Shown here one piece after another: positions 24,800 to 33,781 of a stretch of DNA of 64,000 nt. Source of the stretch: Acidobacteriota bacterium. Lineage in GTDB: Bacteria > Acidobacteriota > Holophagae > Thermotomaculales > Thermotomaculaceae. The first letter of the stretch is position 1. Every line of letters starts with the position of its first letter. The stretch covers positions 28,283-92,282 of the forward strand of contig JAADGL010000010.1 in NCBI GenBank assembly GCA_013152385.1. Reading direction: 5' to 3'. The notes under the pieces were generated by a model. That model did not search any database. It had not been told where the DNA came from and was given only the letters and a program-made list of their open reading frames with translations. A program made the position numbers and the translations under genes.

Positions 24800-26128
24800 C
24801 TACCAGCCGATATTCAGGTTTTTCAGAATGTCACTGATGATGACCACCACCATAAGCGCAACCAGGAGAAAGAACCCGACAGAGGTGATTTTTTCTTTCA
24901 GTTTAAAGCTGAAGTCTCTCCGGCGTACCGCTTCCAGCGCCAGGATGGTGACGTGGCCGCCATCCAGCATCGGAATTGGCAATAAATTGAAAATACCAAG
25001 CTGTAATGAAATCATGGCCATGAGGTAGAGGAAGGAAAGGGCTCCGCTGCGGGCTGCCTGTCCGGATAACCGGGCGATGTCCACCGGACCGGATATGCTG
25101 CGGATCGACAGATGTCCCGTGACCAGTTTCCCCAGTACGGTAAAGGTTAACGCCGTGATGCGGCTGATATCTCTTCCGCTTTGAATCAAAGCTTTGCCGA
25201 ATCCCAATTTGATCAGGCGGTAGGGTTCTTCCAGATAAACGCCGATTTTGTGATTTCCGGGTTCCCCCATGGGAGTTACGGTAATCGGTATTTTGCTGCC
25301 GGAACGGTTGACAACGATTTCAATGGTTTTTCCGGCTGTCTTTTCAATGGCAGATTGGCATTGTTCAATACCGCTGGTAATAGGTTTCCCGTTGATTGAC
25401 AGGATTTCATCTCCTTTTTTCAGTCCGGCCTTTTCTGCGGGGGAATTCTCCAGAAGGGCCTGAATCTGAACCGGCCGGTAGGGTGAAACTCCGAGAAATC
25501 CTGCGTCGTCCCGGCCTTTTGAAATGAGTTTTACCGGAAGGGTGAGAAGCCTTCCGTCCCGGTCCACCACCAGTTTCGCTTCATGGTTCGGGTTGGTGGC
25601 AACGAGCAATTGCAGGGCGCTCCAGCTTTTGACCCGGGTTCCGTCGAAAGAAATAATTCTGTCGCCGGTTTTCAGATTGGCAACAAACGCGGGAGAGGAC
25701 GGATCAACAGCGCCTACCACCGGTGTGGAGGAATGCCACAGGGGTTCTGCGCGTCGCACCATGTTGATGGCGGTAAGAAGAAAAAATGCCAGAATAATAT
25801 TAAAAGCAGCACCCATTACCAGAATGATAAACCGCTGCCAGCGGGGTTTCAGGTTGAAATTTCCCGGCTCTTCCACTTCGGCGTCTTCGGGGTTTTCTCC
25901 CAGCATGGCGACATAGCCGCCAAGGGGAATCAGGGAAAACTGATATTCGGTCTCTCCTTTTTTAATTGAAAAGAGTTTTTTTCCGAAACCGATGGAAAAC
26001 ACTTTTACATTAACTTTAAAGAGTTTTGCCATGAGAAAATGCCCGGTTTCATGGATGAGGATCAGTATCCCCAGCATAATGGCCATGGCAAGTACATTTC
26101 CGAGATACGGGATACTAAAAACGCCCAC
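24800..26128 (-). CDS. rseP: Site-2 intramembrane protease RseP
   Basis: The 442-residue zinc metalloprotease cleaves transmembrane substrates such as anti-sigma factors and leftover signal peptides. The zinc site HETGH (H26, E27, H30) is in the first helix. The C-terminal membrane part carries NLLPIPMLDGGHV, the conserved third ligand motif. Between them lie two PDZ-like domains (about 125-200, and 205-290 with LLENSPAEKAGLKKGDEILSINGKPI). Four hydrophobic segments are visible. Its start overlaps the end of dxr by 14 bases. The dxr-rseP order is common in bacteria. Confidence 0.95.
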   Translation of the reverse strand: MGVFSIPYLGNVLAMAIMLGILILIHETGHFLMAKLFKVNVKVFSIGFGKKLFSIKKGETEYQFSLIPLGGYVAMLGENPEDAEVEEPGNFNLKPRWQRFIILVMGAAFNIILAFFLLTAINMVRRAEPLWHSSTPVVGAVDPSSPAFVANLKTGDRIISFDGTRVKSWSALQLLVATNPNHEAKLVVDRDGRLLTLPVKLISKGRDDAGFLGVSPYRPVQIQALLENSPAEKAGLKKGDEILSINGKPITSGIEQCQSAIEKTAGKTIEIVVNRSGSKIPITVTPMGEPGNHKIGVYLEEPYRLIKLGFGKALIQSGRDISRITALTFTVLGKLVTGHLSIRSISGPVDIARLSGQAARSGALSFLYLMAMISLQLGIFNLLPIPMLDGGHVTILALEAVRRRDFSFKLKEKITSVGFFLLVALMVVVIISDILKNLNIGW

Positions 26129-27269
26129 GTTCTACCTCCGTTTCTGCCTGTTTCTTAATTTGTTTGTCCAGTTCCATGACTTCCTCCACTGTATCCGGAT
26201 GGGGAATGTCAATTATGTTCAGCATATGCTCAATCAACGCCGGAATCCCGGAAAACGGGATTTTTCTGTTTAAAAACGCCCGCACCGCCACTTCGTTGGC
26301 ACTGTTGAGAACAATTCTCTGGGTGGCGCCGGTTTTCCCCGCGCGGTACGCCAGATCCAGACAGCGGAAAGTTGTCCGATCCGGATCATGAAAATCCAGG
26401 GAGAAGCTTCCCTCAATGGGGAAACGGAACGACTGTTTTTCCGGCCGTCCGGGATAGTATAACGCATATTGAATGGGAAGTTGCATGTCTGTGATGCCAA
26501 TTTGTGCCAGAATGGACCCGTCCCGGAATTCCACCATGGAATGAACCACAGACTGGGGGTGAATTTTCACACGTATTTTTGAATACGGAATCCGGAAAAG
26601 GAAGTGGGCTTCGATAACTTCCAGCCCTTTGTTCATCAGGGTGGCGGAATCAATGGTTACTTTATTTCCCATGGACCATGTGGGATGTTTCAGCGCTTCT
26701 TTTACACTGACGGCTGCCAGCTGTTCATGGGCCAGGCCGAAAAACGGGCCACCGGATGCGGTGAGAATCAGGGATTCCACTTCTTTTGCTTTCCCCCCGC
26801 GCAGGCATTGATGAATGGCATTGTGCTCACTGTCCACCGGTATAATTTCGGCACCTGACGCGGCACATTCCCGGCGGATAAGGTCCCCCCCTGCCACCAG
26901 GGATTCTTTGTTGGCCAGTGCCACCCGTTTGGCGTGACGGATGGCGTGAACGGTGGGTAGCAGCCCGGCTGTGCCGACAATGGCGGAAACCGCGATGTCG
27001 CAGTCCAGCTTCAACGCTTCATCAAACGGCAGAAAGGCGGTTCCCGGAGTGTTTTCTTTCAGAAAACGGGCCAGTTCACTGGCTTTTTCCGGATTGTGAA
27101 TCGCGGCAAAGCGGGGGTGAAATTCAACCACCTGCGCTTTCAATTTATCAAGATTGTCCCCTGCTGAAAGAAGGTTAACGGAAAATATTTCCCGGGCGCT
27201 GCGAATTATTTTCAGTGTGCTGGTTCCGATGGAACCGGTGGAACCCAGGATGTTAACGCTTTTCTGCAT
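26115..27269 (-). CDS. dxr: 1-deoxy-D-xylulose 5-phosphate reductoisomerase
   Basis: Dxr converts DXP to MEP with NADPH, the first committed step of the MEP pathway. The 384-residue enzyme has the N-terminal NADP motif (NILGSTGSIGTSTL), ALANKESLVAGG, the metal/substrate segment VDSEHNAIHQCL, ILTASGGPF, KHPTWSMGNKVTIDSATLMNKGLEVIE-type sequence and the C-terminal ANEVAVRAFL. These identify it firmly. It begins one base after cdsA ends and overlaps rseP by 14 bases. Confidence 0.97.
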   Translation of the reverse strand: MQKSVNILGSTGSIGTSTLKIIRSAREIFSVNLLSAGDNLDKLKAQVVEFHPRFAAIHNPEKASELARFLKENTPGTAFLPFDEALKLDCDIAVSAIVGTAGLLPTVHAIRHAKRVALANKESLVAGGDLIRRECAASGAEIIPVDSEHNAIHQCLRGGKAKEVESLILTASGGPFFGLAHEQLAAVSVKEALKHPTWSMGNKVTIDSATLMNKGLEVIEAHFLFRIPYSKIRVKIHPQSVVHSMVEFRDGSILAQIGITDMQLPIQYALYYPGRPEKQSFRFPIEGSFSLDFHDPDRTTFRCLDLAYRAGKTGATQRIVLNSANEVAVRAFLNRKIPFSGIPALIEHMLNIIDIPHPDTVEEVMELDKQIKKQAETEVERGRF

Positions 27270-27270
27270 C

Positions 27271-28110
27271 TTACATGAAATAAATAAAATAGTAGTACAT
27301 CAGTGGGGCACTCAAAGCAAAGGAATCCAGACGGTCCAGCAGCCCTCCGTGGCCGGGAATCAATCCGGCACTGTCTTTGATGCCGGCCCGGCGTTTCCAC
27401 ATGGATTCAATGAGGTCGCCCATGATTCCGGTGATACCGACCACGAGGCTGATGACAATAACATCCTGCCAGGAGAGCCGGGTAAAGAACCAGAATTTTG
27501 CAACAGTGGCACCGGCAAAGTTGAATACCAAATTGGCAATGGCGCCTTCAACTGATTTGCCCGGGCTGATTTTCGGCGCCAACTTGTGTTTCCCAATCAG
27601 GGAGCCGAAAATATAGGCGCCGGTGTCTCCCAGCCAGACCACAATGAACAGGGTAAAAACCAGATCCGCCCCCATTCCCGGATAACCGTGATAGGCGTGG
27701 GCGTCGGAGCTTTTCAATGCCACCATGTACGCGGCGGGAATCGCAAGGTAAAGTACCCCGAGAAAGGTCAGCGCGGTGGCTTCCAGGCTCTGCTGAATGT
27801 CCCGGTCAATGAGGAGTGAATAGAGCATGACCATGACAAATCCCCCGGACAGTGCCAGATGCGCCGGAATGGTCGGTACCAGAAATGATGCCGCCAGCGC
27901 TTCCATCATCAGGAAAGCGGGAACGCTGTAAAATCCTTTTCCCAATTTGTCCGCAAGGCGGTGAAATTCAAATGTTCCGAGGAAGAGAACCAGGGTAATC
28001 AGCGCAAAAAAATACCCCACCGGCAGGTATTTGACAATGTAGAAAAAGAGGGGGACAAAAATCAGGGTTGTAATCGCCCTGAGTGCAAATTTTCTGGGAT
28101 TAATCGCCAT
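27271..28110 (-). CDS. cdsA: Phosphatidate cytidylyltransferase
   Basis: CdsA makes CDP-diacylglycerol, the precursor of the major phospholipids. The 279-residue protein has seven to eight membrane helices and the family signature near its C-terminus: VVWLGDTGAYIFGSLIGKHKLAPKISPGKSVEG, with KDSAGLIPGHGGLLDRLDS after it (split here into motifs). The ATG at 28110 is chosen because GGAGG precedes it by five bases; a TTG four codons earlier has no such site. It overlaps the end of uppS by 11 bases. Confidence 0.95.
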   Translation of the reverse strand: MAINPRKFALRAITTLIFVPLFFYIVKYLPVGYFFALITLVLFLGTFEFHRLADKLGKGFYSVPAFLMMEALAASFLVPTIPAHLALSGGFVMVMLYSLLIDRDIQQSLEATALTFLGVLYLAIPAAYMVALKSSDAHAYHGYPGMGADLVFTLFIVVWLGDTGAYIFGSLIGKHKLAPKISPGKSVEGAIANLVFNFAGATVAKFWFFTRLSWQDVIVISLVVGITGIMGDLIESMWKRRAGIKDSAGLIPGHGGLLDRLDSFALSAPLMYYYFIYFM

Positions 28111-28855
28111 GTATGCCTCCAAAGCGCCGGACCCGGCCCTGAAAATCCAGCAGTGCTTTCAGCATCTGCGTCGTGTCAAAATCAGGCCACAGGACATCGG
28201 TGAAATATAATTCCGTATATGCAAGCTGCCAGAGGAGAAAATTACTGATACGCTGTTCTCCCGAGGTTCGAATCAACAAATCCGGATCCGAAAGTCCCGC
28301 GGTGTACAGCTCCTGCCTGAAACGGGCTTCTGTCAATTCGTCAGGTTGAATCCCGCTTTTCAGCAGGCGCCGGGCCGCTGTCAGTATCTCTGCCCGTCCA
28401 CCGTAATTCAGTGCCACATTAAAACACAGGCGGGTGTTGTTCTTCGTTTCTTCTTCAACCCGGTAAATCCCTTTCCGGATGGGTTCCGGGAGTTTGGAAA
28501 TGTCGCCAAGCGCCCGCATCCGGATTCCTTTTTCCATCAGTTTTGCCAGTTCAATCCTCATGAACTGGCGAAGAAGGGTCATCAGAACACTGACCTCCAT
28601 CGGCGGCCTTGTCCAGTTTTCGGTGGAAAATGCAAATAAGGTGATATTTCCGATACCCAGGTTCAACACCGTGTCCAAAGCGTTCCGAATCGCCTTTACC
28701 CCGGCTTTGTGCCCCTTCGCCCGGCTCAGGTTCCGCTGTTTTGCCCAGCGGCCGTTTCCATCCATGATAATGGCCACATGTTCCGGCAAACGGGAGGAAT
28801 CCAATCTTTCCCAGAGTATTTTTTCGGCAGGCGCTGTGTTTTCCGGTGCGTTCAT
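28100..28855 (-). CDS. uppS: Undecaprenyl diphosphate synthase
   Basis: This cis-prenyltransferase builds the C55 lipid carrier for peptidoglycan and LPS. Its 251 residues contain HVAIIMDGNGRWAK (D32, G33-R36), AKGHKAGVKAIR, FAFSTENWTRP, NYGGRAEI and the C-terminal DLLIRTSGEQRISNFLLWQ and ELYFTDVLWPDF blocks. It lies between the polyprenyl synthase (stop and start overlap by one base) and cdsA, the usual order for envelope lipid synthesis. Confidence 0.97.
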   Translation of the reverse strand: MNAPENTAPAEKILWERLDSSRLPEHVAIIMDGNGRWAKQRNLSRAKGHKAGVKAIRNALDTVLNLGIGNITLFAFSTENWTRPPMEVSVLMTLLRQFMRIELAKLMEKGIRMRALGDISKLPEPIRKGIYRVEEETKNNTRLCFNVALNYGGRAEILTAARRLLKSGIQPDELTEARFRQELYTAGLSDPDLLIRTSGEQRISNFLLWQLAYTELYFTDVLWPDFDTTQMLKALLDFQGRVRRFGGIHGD

Positions 28856-29820
28856 CAGAAATCCCTTTCCGTGATAAAAGCACAGATTTTACGGAACACT
28901 CCGGTGTATCGGTTTTCCGTAAATCCGTTCAGTTGTTCCAGTGCTCCGTGAATGCGGTCTTTTGCCAGTTGGATGGTTTCCGCGAGAAAGCCTCTGTCCC
29001 GGAGTTCCCGGGTCAGTATTTCTCCGTCTGCTGCTGAAATTTCCCGGTTCTGGAACACCCTTTTTGCAATGGCGGTTACGACCGGATTATTCTTTTCCAG
29101 TGCCAGAAGAACCGGCAGCGTCGCCTTCCCCTCTTTCAAGTCAATAAGGCGTGGTTTTCCCAGTTTGTCATCGGCGATATAATCCAGGCAGTCGTCAATC
29201 AGCTGGAAAGCAAGGCCGATATTTTCGCCGATTCTGAAGCCGGTTTCAGCCTTGCCCCTTCCGGATTGAAGAACAATGGGCACCCCGCAGCAGCCGCCGA
29301 ACAGCACAGCGGTTTTCAGCCGGATAATCTCAAAATAGCGTTCCCGGGACGGGGGAAAACGGAAGGCAGTGGCATTTTGCAACAGTTCCCCGCTGACCAG
29401 TTCCCGGGTAATCCGCGAAATTTCTTCCAGTGCTTCAATGTGTTTCAGTTCCACCGCAAGGCGCATGGCGGAAGAAAACACAAAATCGCCGTAAAGAACG
29501 GTCAATGTATTGTCCCATTTCGCGTTATGAGTTGCATGGCCCCGGCGGGTCTTTGCGTTATCAATCACATCATCGTGAATCAGTGTGGAGGTGTGCAGCA
29601 GTTCAAAGCAGGCGCCCAGTTTCAGTATCTGTTCCATGTCCAGCCCCGCAATATGGCCGAACAGAATGGTAATGGCCGGGCGGAGCTTTTTCCCGGTTTT
29701 TTCCAGGGTATGGGTGTTGAACGACTGAATCTCATCGTAAGGGGTTTTCAGGTATTCTGCCAGCAGTCGGTCGATTTGCTTCAATTCACCGGCAATGGGG
29801 TTCAGAACTTGAATAGACAA
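28855..29820 (-). CDS. Polyprenyl diphosphate synthase (trans-isoprenyl)
   Basis: The 321-residue all-helical enzyme elongates allylic diphosphates with IPP. It has the first Asp-rich motif HDDVIDNAKTRRG, GKKLRPA near the N-terminus, a GDFVFSSAM segment and the second Asp-rich motif LIDDCLDYIADD. The residues before the first Asp motif and the overall length resemble octaprenyl/heptaprenyl (quinone side-chain) synthases such as IspB rather than IspA. The start is a TTG at 29820: GAGGAG lies six bases before it, whereas the longer frame (to 29943) crosses the promoter and begins with an unlikely Arg/Phe-rich segment. It is the first gene of the operon. Confidence 0.88.
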   Translation of the reverse strand: MSIQVLNPIAGELKQIDRLLAEYLKTPYDEIQSFNTHTLEKTGKKLRPAITILFGHIAGLDMEQILKLGACFELLHTSTLIHDDVIDNAKTRRGHATHNAKWDNTLTVLYGDFVFSSAMRLAVELKHIEALEEISRITRELVSGELLQNATAFRFPPSRERYFEIIRLKTAVLFGGCCGVPIVLQSGRGKAETGFRIGENIGLAFQLIDDCLDYIADDKLGKPRLIDLKEGKATLPVLLALEKNNPVVTAIAKRVFQNREISAADGEILTRELRDRGFLAETIQLAKDRIHGALEQLNGFTENRYTGVFRKICAFITERDF

Positions 29821-29852
29821 ACAAAACTCCTCATAGAAACGGTTCGAAAGGC

Positions 29853-29861
29853 ATTGTAGCA
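29853..29861 (-). promoter_or_regulatory. Extended -10 promoter of the isoprenoid/envelope operon
   Basis: On the minus strand TGC is followed by TACAAT (plus positions 29853-29858; TGn at 29859-29861), about 33 bases before the TTG start at 29820. No convincing -35 is seen. Confidence 0.55.
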
Positions 29862-29984
29862 CAAAAGCCCGCCGAGACAGAACGAAAGTCCGGCCGTATA
29901 CGGGGAAGATGTGCCGGCAAAACAGCCTGCGGAATGAAAACACCTTTCCCGTGCTGCTTGAAACCTCATCCGGATTAAATCATA

Positions 29985-30013
29985 TTTACTTTGTTTATTT
30001 CATCATGTAAAAT
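29985..30013 (+). promoter_or_regulatory. Candidate sigma70 promoter for the hybrid kinase
   Basis: TTTACT (29985-29990), 17 bases and TAAAAT (30008-30013): 9 of 12 consensus positions. CGGAGGGG and the ATG at 30059 follow. Confidence 0.5.
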
Positions 30014-30058
30014 CAGAAGAGTTACTAACAAATATATGGAAAAGCGGAGGGGCACTGT

Positions 30059-32740
30059 ATGTTTACACTGGCAACCATATCGTTTGTCATTCAGGTAACT
30101 GCTGTCCTTCTGGCATTTCATACCATTCGGATTACCGGACGAAGGACACCGTGGACTATTTTTTGTTTTGCCGTCCTGTTGATTGCCGTTCACCAGGGGA
30201 TGGTGGTTCATCGTATGCGATTAATCGGAACTGTTATTCATACAACCTGGGGAATGGAATTACTCAACCTTGCTCTTTCCGGGCTGCTTTTGGCCGGTGT
30301 GATCTGGGGCCGTCCCCATTTGAGAAAATTGATTCGAAACCGGGAACGGCTGGCCCATTCTGAAAAATTAAGAAAAGATCTCTTTGAACAATCACAGGAT
30401 ATGGCTTTCGTTCATTCTTTATCCAAAGACGGTTCTCTTTCACTTTTTCAGAATGTGAATGAACAGGCCTGCCGGATATTGGGATATTCCAGAGAAGAAC
30501 TATATTCCATGACTCCGGAAGATATTACAGCCTCAACAATCAAAGCCGAGGATATCCGAATTCTGCAGGCAACCGGAAGAATGGTCTCTGAACACCGGTT
30601 CCGCACAAAAGACGGCCGTTTCATCCCCGTGGAAGTTACCGTCTATTATTTTGAACAGGACGGCCGTCCGCAGATGATGACGTTTGCAAGGGACATTTCA
30701 GAGTTGGTGAAAAGCCGGGAGGCTGCAAAAGAGGAAAACCGCCGCTGCCGGGAAATTTTGAATCTGACACCGGTTTCCATCTGGCATGAAGATTTTACGG
30801 AGGTAAAAAAATGGCTGAACGAATTGAAGGGGGCGGGGATTGAAGACCTTCGCGGTTACCTGGCCGGGCATCCGGCTCTGATTCGGGAGGCTGCAGCCAG
30901 GGTAAAAATTATTTCAGTCAACGATGCGACACTTAAACTCTTCGGGGTGACAGACAGAGAGCAGCTGTTGGGCCGGCTGGACCGCCTGTTTACAGAAGAA
31001 AGTGATCTTGTTTTCATGGAGGAGCTTCTGGCGATCTGGGGCCGTAACAATCATTTTATTTCAGAGCTTTCCGTTCAAACGGTTTCCGGAGAAACAATCC
31101 CGGCAATTCTGGAATGGTATGCGCCGACGGTGAACGGGGAACTTGCCTTGGAGCAGGTGATTGTCACATTGAGTAATATCGGAAAATTGAAGAAAGTGGA
31201 AGCGGAAAAAGAGCGGCTGTCCGCACTGATCGAACAGACGACGGAATCAATTATGATCACGGATTTGTCCGGAAACATTGTGTATGTAAATCGAGGATTT
31301 GAAAAGATAACCGGTTATTCTGCCGCGGAGAGCCTGGGGCGGAATCCCCGCTTTTTAAAAAGCGGGAAAACCCCGGCCAATACATATAAGGATATGTGGG
31401 CTCACCTGTTCCGGGGAGAAAACTGGCGGGGCCGTTTGTATAATTTGAGGAAAAACGGTGAGCCGTATCTGGAAGAAGCACTGATTTTTCCCCTGAAAAG
31501 CCCCACCGGGCAGGTTACCCATTATGCAGGGGTTAAAATGGATATTACGGAAAAACAGGAACTGGAGGAACAGCTTGCCCAGAGCCGGAAAATGGAAGCC
31601 ATCGGAAAGCTGGCAGGTGGAATTGCCCATGATTTTAACAATATTCTGACCACCATTGTGGGGAACGCGGAAATGGGCGCGGTTAAAGCCCGGAAAGGAA
31701 GCGAATTTTACCGCCATTTTACTGAGATTCTGTCGTCAGGAAAGCGGGCGGCAAAATTAACCGGCCAGCTTCTTGCGTTCAGCCGTCGGCAAATGATTAA
31801 ACCCGTCATTCTGAACCTCAACAGAGTGGTGAATGAATTGGATACCATGCTGCGGCGTCTGGTGAGTGCCGATATCCATTTTGAATTGAGAACGACCCGG
31901 GATATTCTTCCGATTCTTGCGGATGAGACACAAATCCAGCAAATACTGATGAATCTGGTTGTCAACGCCTATGATGCCATGGCCGGGCAGCCCCCGCCCC
32001 GGAACTTGAATATCAGCACCGGAGAAGTTTTCGTGGATGAAAAGATGGCACACCGTTTTGAAGGGGTGTCTCCCGGAAACTTTGCATTGCTGGAAGTTTC
32101 GGACACCGGATGCGGTATGAAAAAAGAAGTGATTCAACACATTTTCGAGCCGTTTTATACCACGAAACCAATGGGAAAGGGTACCGGCCTGGGGCTGGCT
32201 ACCGTTTATGGAATTTTGAAACAGAACAAGGGAATAATTGATGTTAAATCTTCTCCGGGACTGGGGGCGACTTTCCGGATTTACTGGCCCATAGCAGAGG
32301 ATGAAATTGAAATGAGCCAGCAACCGGAACCTTCGCAAAACCTGAAACCGGTTGGGAACGAAACGATTTTGATTGTTGAAGACAATGACGGTGTGCGCCG
32401 TTTTGCCGCAGGTGGCTTGAATCGGTTGGGATATCGGGTGATTTCGGTGGAAAACGGACGCAAGGCGGTTTCGCTGATTGAAGAGCAGGGTGAAACCGTT
32501 TCGCTGGTTTTTACCGATATGATTATGCCGGAAATGGGAGGAATGGAGTTGGCTGAAACGCTTCGGACGCGGTTTCCGGATATTCCTGTTCTCTTTTCCA
32601 CCGGTTATACGGATGATTTTCTCAACGGGCGGGGGAACATACCGGATACTCTGATATATAAACCCTATACCATTGATGAAGTGGCCCGGCAGATTCGTTT
32701 CGTACTGGACCGACAATCTCAAAATAAAAAGAAATGTTAA
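30059..32740 (+). CDS. Hybrid sensor histidine kinase (PAS domains, kinase, receiver)
   Basis: This 893-residue membrane-bound kinase has an N-terminal sensor membrane part with three hydrophobic segments (about 4-20, 32-48, 66-84). A PAS domain follows (about 105-230; NEQACRILGYSREELY), then a more divergent middle region (230-385) and a clear second PAS/PAC (about 388-510; VNRGFEKITGYSAAE, YAGVKMDITEKQ). The kinase has an H-box GGIAHDFNNILT (His524), N-box NLVVNAYDAM, and G boxes EVSDTGCGMKK and GKGTGLGLATVYGI. The C-terminal receiver has TDMIMPEMGG with phosphoacceptor Asp820. No cognate regulator lies next to it. The receiver at the end suggests autoregulation or a phosphorelay. It is preceded by CGGAGGGG. 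Confidence 0.93.
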   Translation: MFTLATISFVIQVTAVLLAFHTIRITGRRTPWTIFCFAVLLIAVHQGMVVHRMRLIGTVIHTTWGMELLNLALSGLLLAGVIWGRPHLRKLIRNRERLAHSEKLRKDLFEQSQDMAFVHSLSKDGSLSLFQNVNEQACRILGYSREELYSMTPEDITASTIKAEDIRILQATGRMVSEHRFRTKDGRFIPVEVTVYYFEQDGRPQMMTFARDISELVKSREAAKEENRRCREILNLTPVSIWHEDFTEVKKWLNELKGAGIEDLRGYLAGHPALIREAAARVKIISVNDATLKLFGVTDREQLLGRLDRLFTEESDLVFMEELLAIWGRNNHFISELSVQTVSGETIPAILEWYAPTVNGELALEQVIVTLSNIGKLKKVEAEKERLSALIEQTTESIMITDLSGNIVYVNRGFEKITGYSAAESLGRNPRFLKSGKTPANTYKDMWAHLFRGENWRGRLYNLRKNGEPYLEEALIFPLKSPTGQVTHYAGVKMDITEKQELEEQLAQSRKMEAIGKLAGGIAHDFNNILTTIVGNAEMGAVKARKGSEFYRHFTEILSSGKRAAKLTGQLLAFSRRQMIKPVILNLNRVVNELDTMLRRLVSADIHFELRTTRDILPILADETQIQQILMNLVVNAYDAMAGQPPPRNLNISTGEVFVDEKMAHRFEGVSPGNFALLEVSDTGCGMKKEVIQHIFEPFYTTKPMGKGTGLGLATVYGILKQNKGIIDVKSSPGLGATFRIYWPIAEDEIEMSQQPEPSQNLKPVGNETILIVEDNDGVRRFAAGGLNRLGYRVISVENGRKAVSLIEEQGETVSLVFTDMIMPEMGGMELAETLRTRFPDIPVLFSTGYTDDFLNGRGNIPDTLIYKPYTIDEVARQIRFVLDRQSQNKKKC

Positions 32741-32900
32741 AGTACGGCCTTTTTTCTTTCAGGGGGAACGGAAGGGTACGGGGGAGCGGAATCACCGCCG
32801 GGTAATCCGGAGAAAATGATTTTAAACAGAAGTTTTTTTGTTGCCGAAGCGCTTTGTTGTTTGACAGACTGCCGTTTTTTCCGGGAAGATGTGAAAGTAA

Positions 32901-32930
32901 AAAAGGCGGGCGGTAACCGCCCGCCTTTTT
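32901..32930. terminator. Bidirectional intrinsic terminator
   Basis: GGCGGGCGGT (32905-32914) pairs with ACCGCCCGCC (32916-32925), flanked by A residues on the left and a T-run on the right. It lies between the convergent kinase and thioredoxin-like genes. Confidence 0.85.
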
Positions 32931-32937
32931 TGCTTTT

Positions 32938-33423
32938 TTACTTTTTCAGAACCTGCTGAACTTCTTTGATGAAACTTTCAGGTGTTTTGTTTTTCCCGGC
33001 ACTTAAACGTCCGATCTCTGTTTTGCCGTCCGGTCTCAGAAATATATATGTGGGAACGCCGCGGACTCTGAATTCCCGGCCGAGTTGCTGATTCCGTGAC
33101 TGAAAATTTTCCGGAACCTTGGTTTTGTCTCTGGGAAAGTCAATTGCCACCAGCACCAGATGGTCTTTGGCCCATTTGCAAAATGTATCTCCGGAAAAAA
33201 CGGTTTTATCCATAAGTTTGCACCAGTAACACCAGTCTGATCCGGTAAACATGACCATGATGGGGAGCTTGTGCTCTTTTGCGTAGGTTTTTGCCGCTGA
33301 AAGATCCTGGGTCCATTTACCCGGTTCTACTCCCTTTTTCAGTGCGTCCAGCGCATAGCCGGAACTGCTGATGCCAAGTGTTATGACCAATGCCAGTGCG
33401 ATAACTTTCAACTGTTTTTTCAT
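32938..33423 (-). CDS. Exported thioredoxin-like protein (CYWC)
   Basis: The 161-residue protein has a signal peptide (MKKQLKVIALALVITLGISS, cleavage near GYA) and a thioredoxin fold of the Thioredoxin_7/DsbD-gamma type. SDWCYWCKLM supplies the redox pair C65/C68, and GVPTYIFLRPDGK is the cis-proline loop. It probably works as a thiol-disulfide reductase in the periplasm. It is transcribed divergently from the multihaem cytochrome operon across a 358-base gap. A role in reducing apocytochrome CxxCH cysteines for haem attachment is possible from this placement, but it is inference only. Confidence 0.88.
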   Translation of the reverse strand: MKKQLKVIALALVITLGISSSGYALDALKKGVEPGKWTQDLSAAKTYAKEHKLPIMVMFTGSDWCYWCKLMDKTVFSGDTFCKWAKDHLVLVAIDFPRDKTKVPENFQSRNQQLGREFRVRGVPTYIFLRPDGKTEIGRLSAGKNKTPESFIKEVQQVLKK

Positions 33424-33781
33424 CCTTAATTTCTCCTTCGTGATTTCATTTGATTCGCGGAGCCTTCTGCCGCTCAGAGTGTGAAACGAAATAGCCGGCC
33501 TTTTGTTGCTGTAAAAAATGCCGGAGCTACCGATTGAAACTACAACAGGCTTCCCTGAATTTCAAGATAATTCGTCAGCCGACGGGGGATTCATCAGGCG
33601 GACAAGCGGAATTTTAACATTCCTTTTATGTAAAGTCAACGGATTGTTTTAAAAAAATGAACTAATTTGATCTGTGTCAAGTTGTTTTGTGAAATTTTAT
33701 CATAAAGTATTGACGGATGACTACAGGCTTTCATTTTTTTATTTACCAATGCGGATTATCCGTATGAAGGAGGGGAATTTT
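33424..33781. other. Divergent regulatory region (358 bases)
   Basis: The region separates the thioredoxin-like gene (minus) from the octahaem cytochrome (plus). It holds the FNR-type box at 33667-33680, a TATCAT -10 candidate at 33698-33703 and an alternative TTGACG at 33710-33715. The stretch 33600-33740 is distinctly AT-rich, as expected for a promoter. For the minus gene a TTGAAA-N17-TAGTTT pair is only a weak candidate. No coding potential is seen. Confidence 0.55.
33667..33680. promoter_or_regulatory. FNR/CRP-family operator upstream of the cytochrome operon
   Basis: TTGATCTGTGTCAA matches the FNR consensus TTGAT-N4-ATCAA at 9 of 10 positions. Its centre (33673.5) lies about 36-40 bases before the start point expected from TATCAT (33698-33703) or CATAAA (33701-33706), close to the class II activator position of -41.5. 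It points to activation under oxygen limitation or by nitrogen oxides (FNR, DNR or NnrR-like). Confidence 0.65.
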
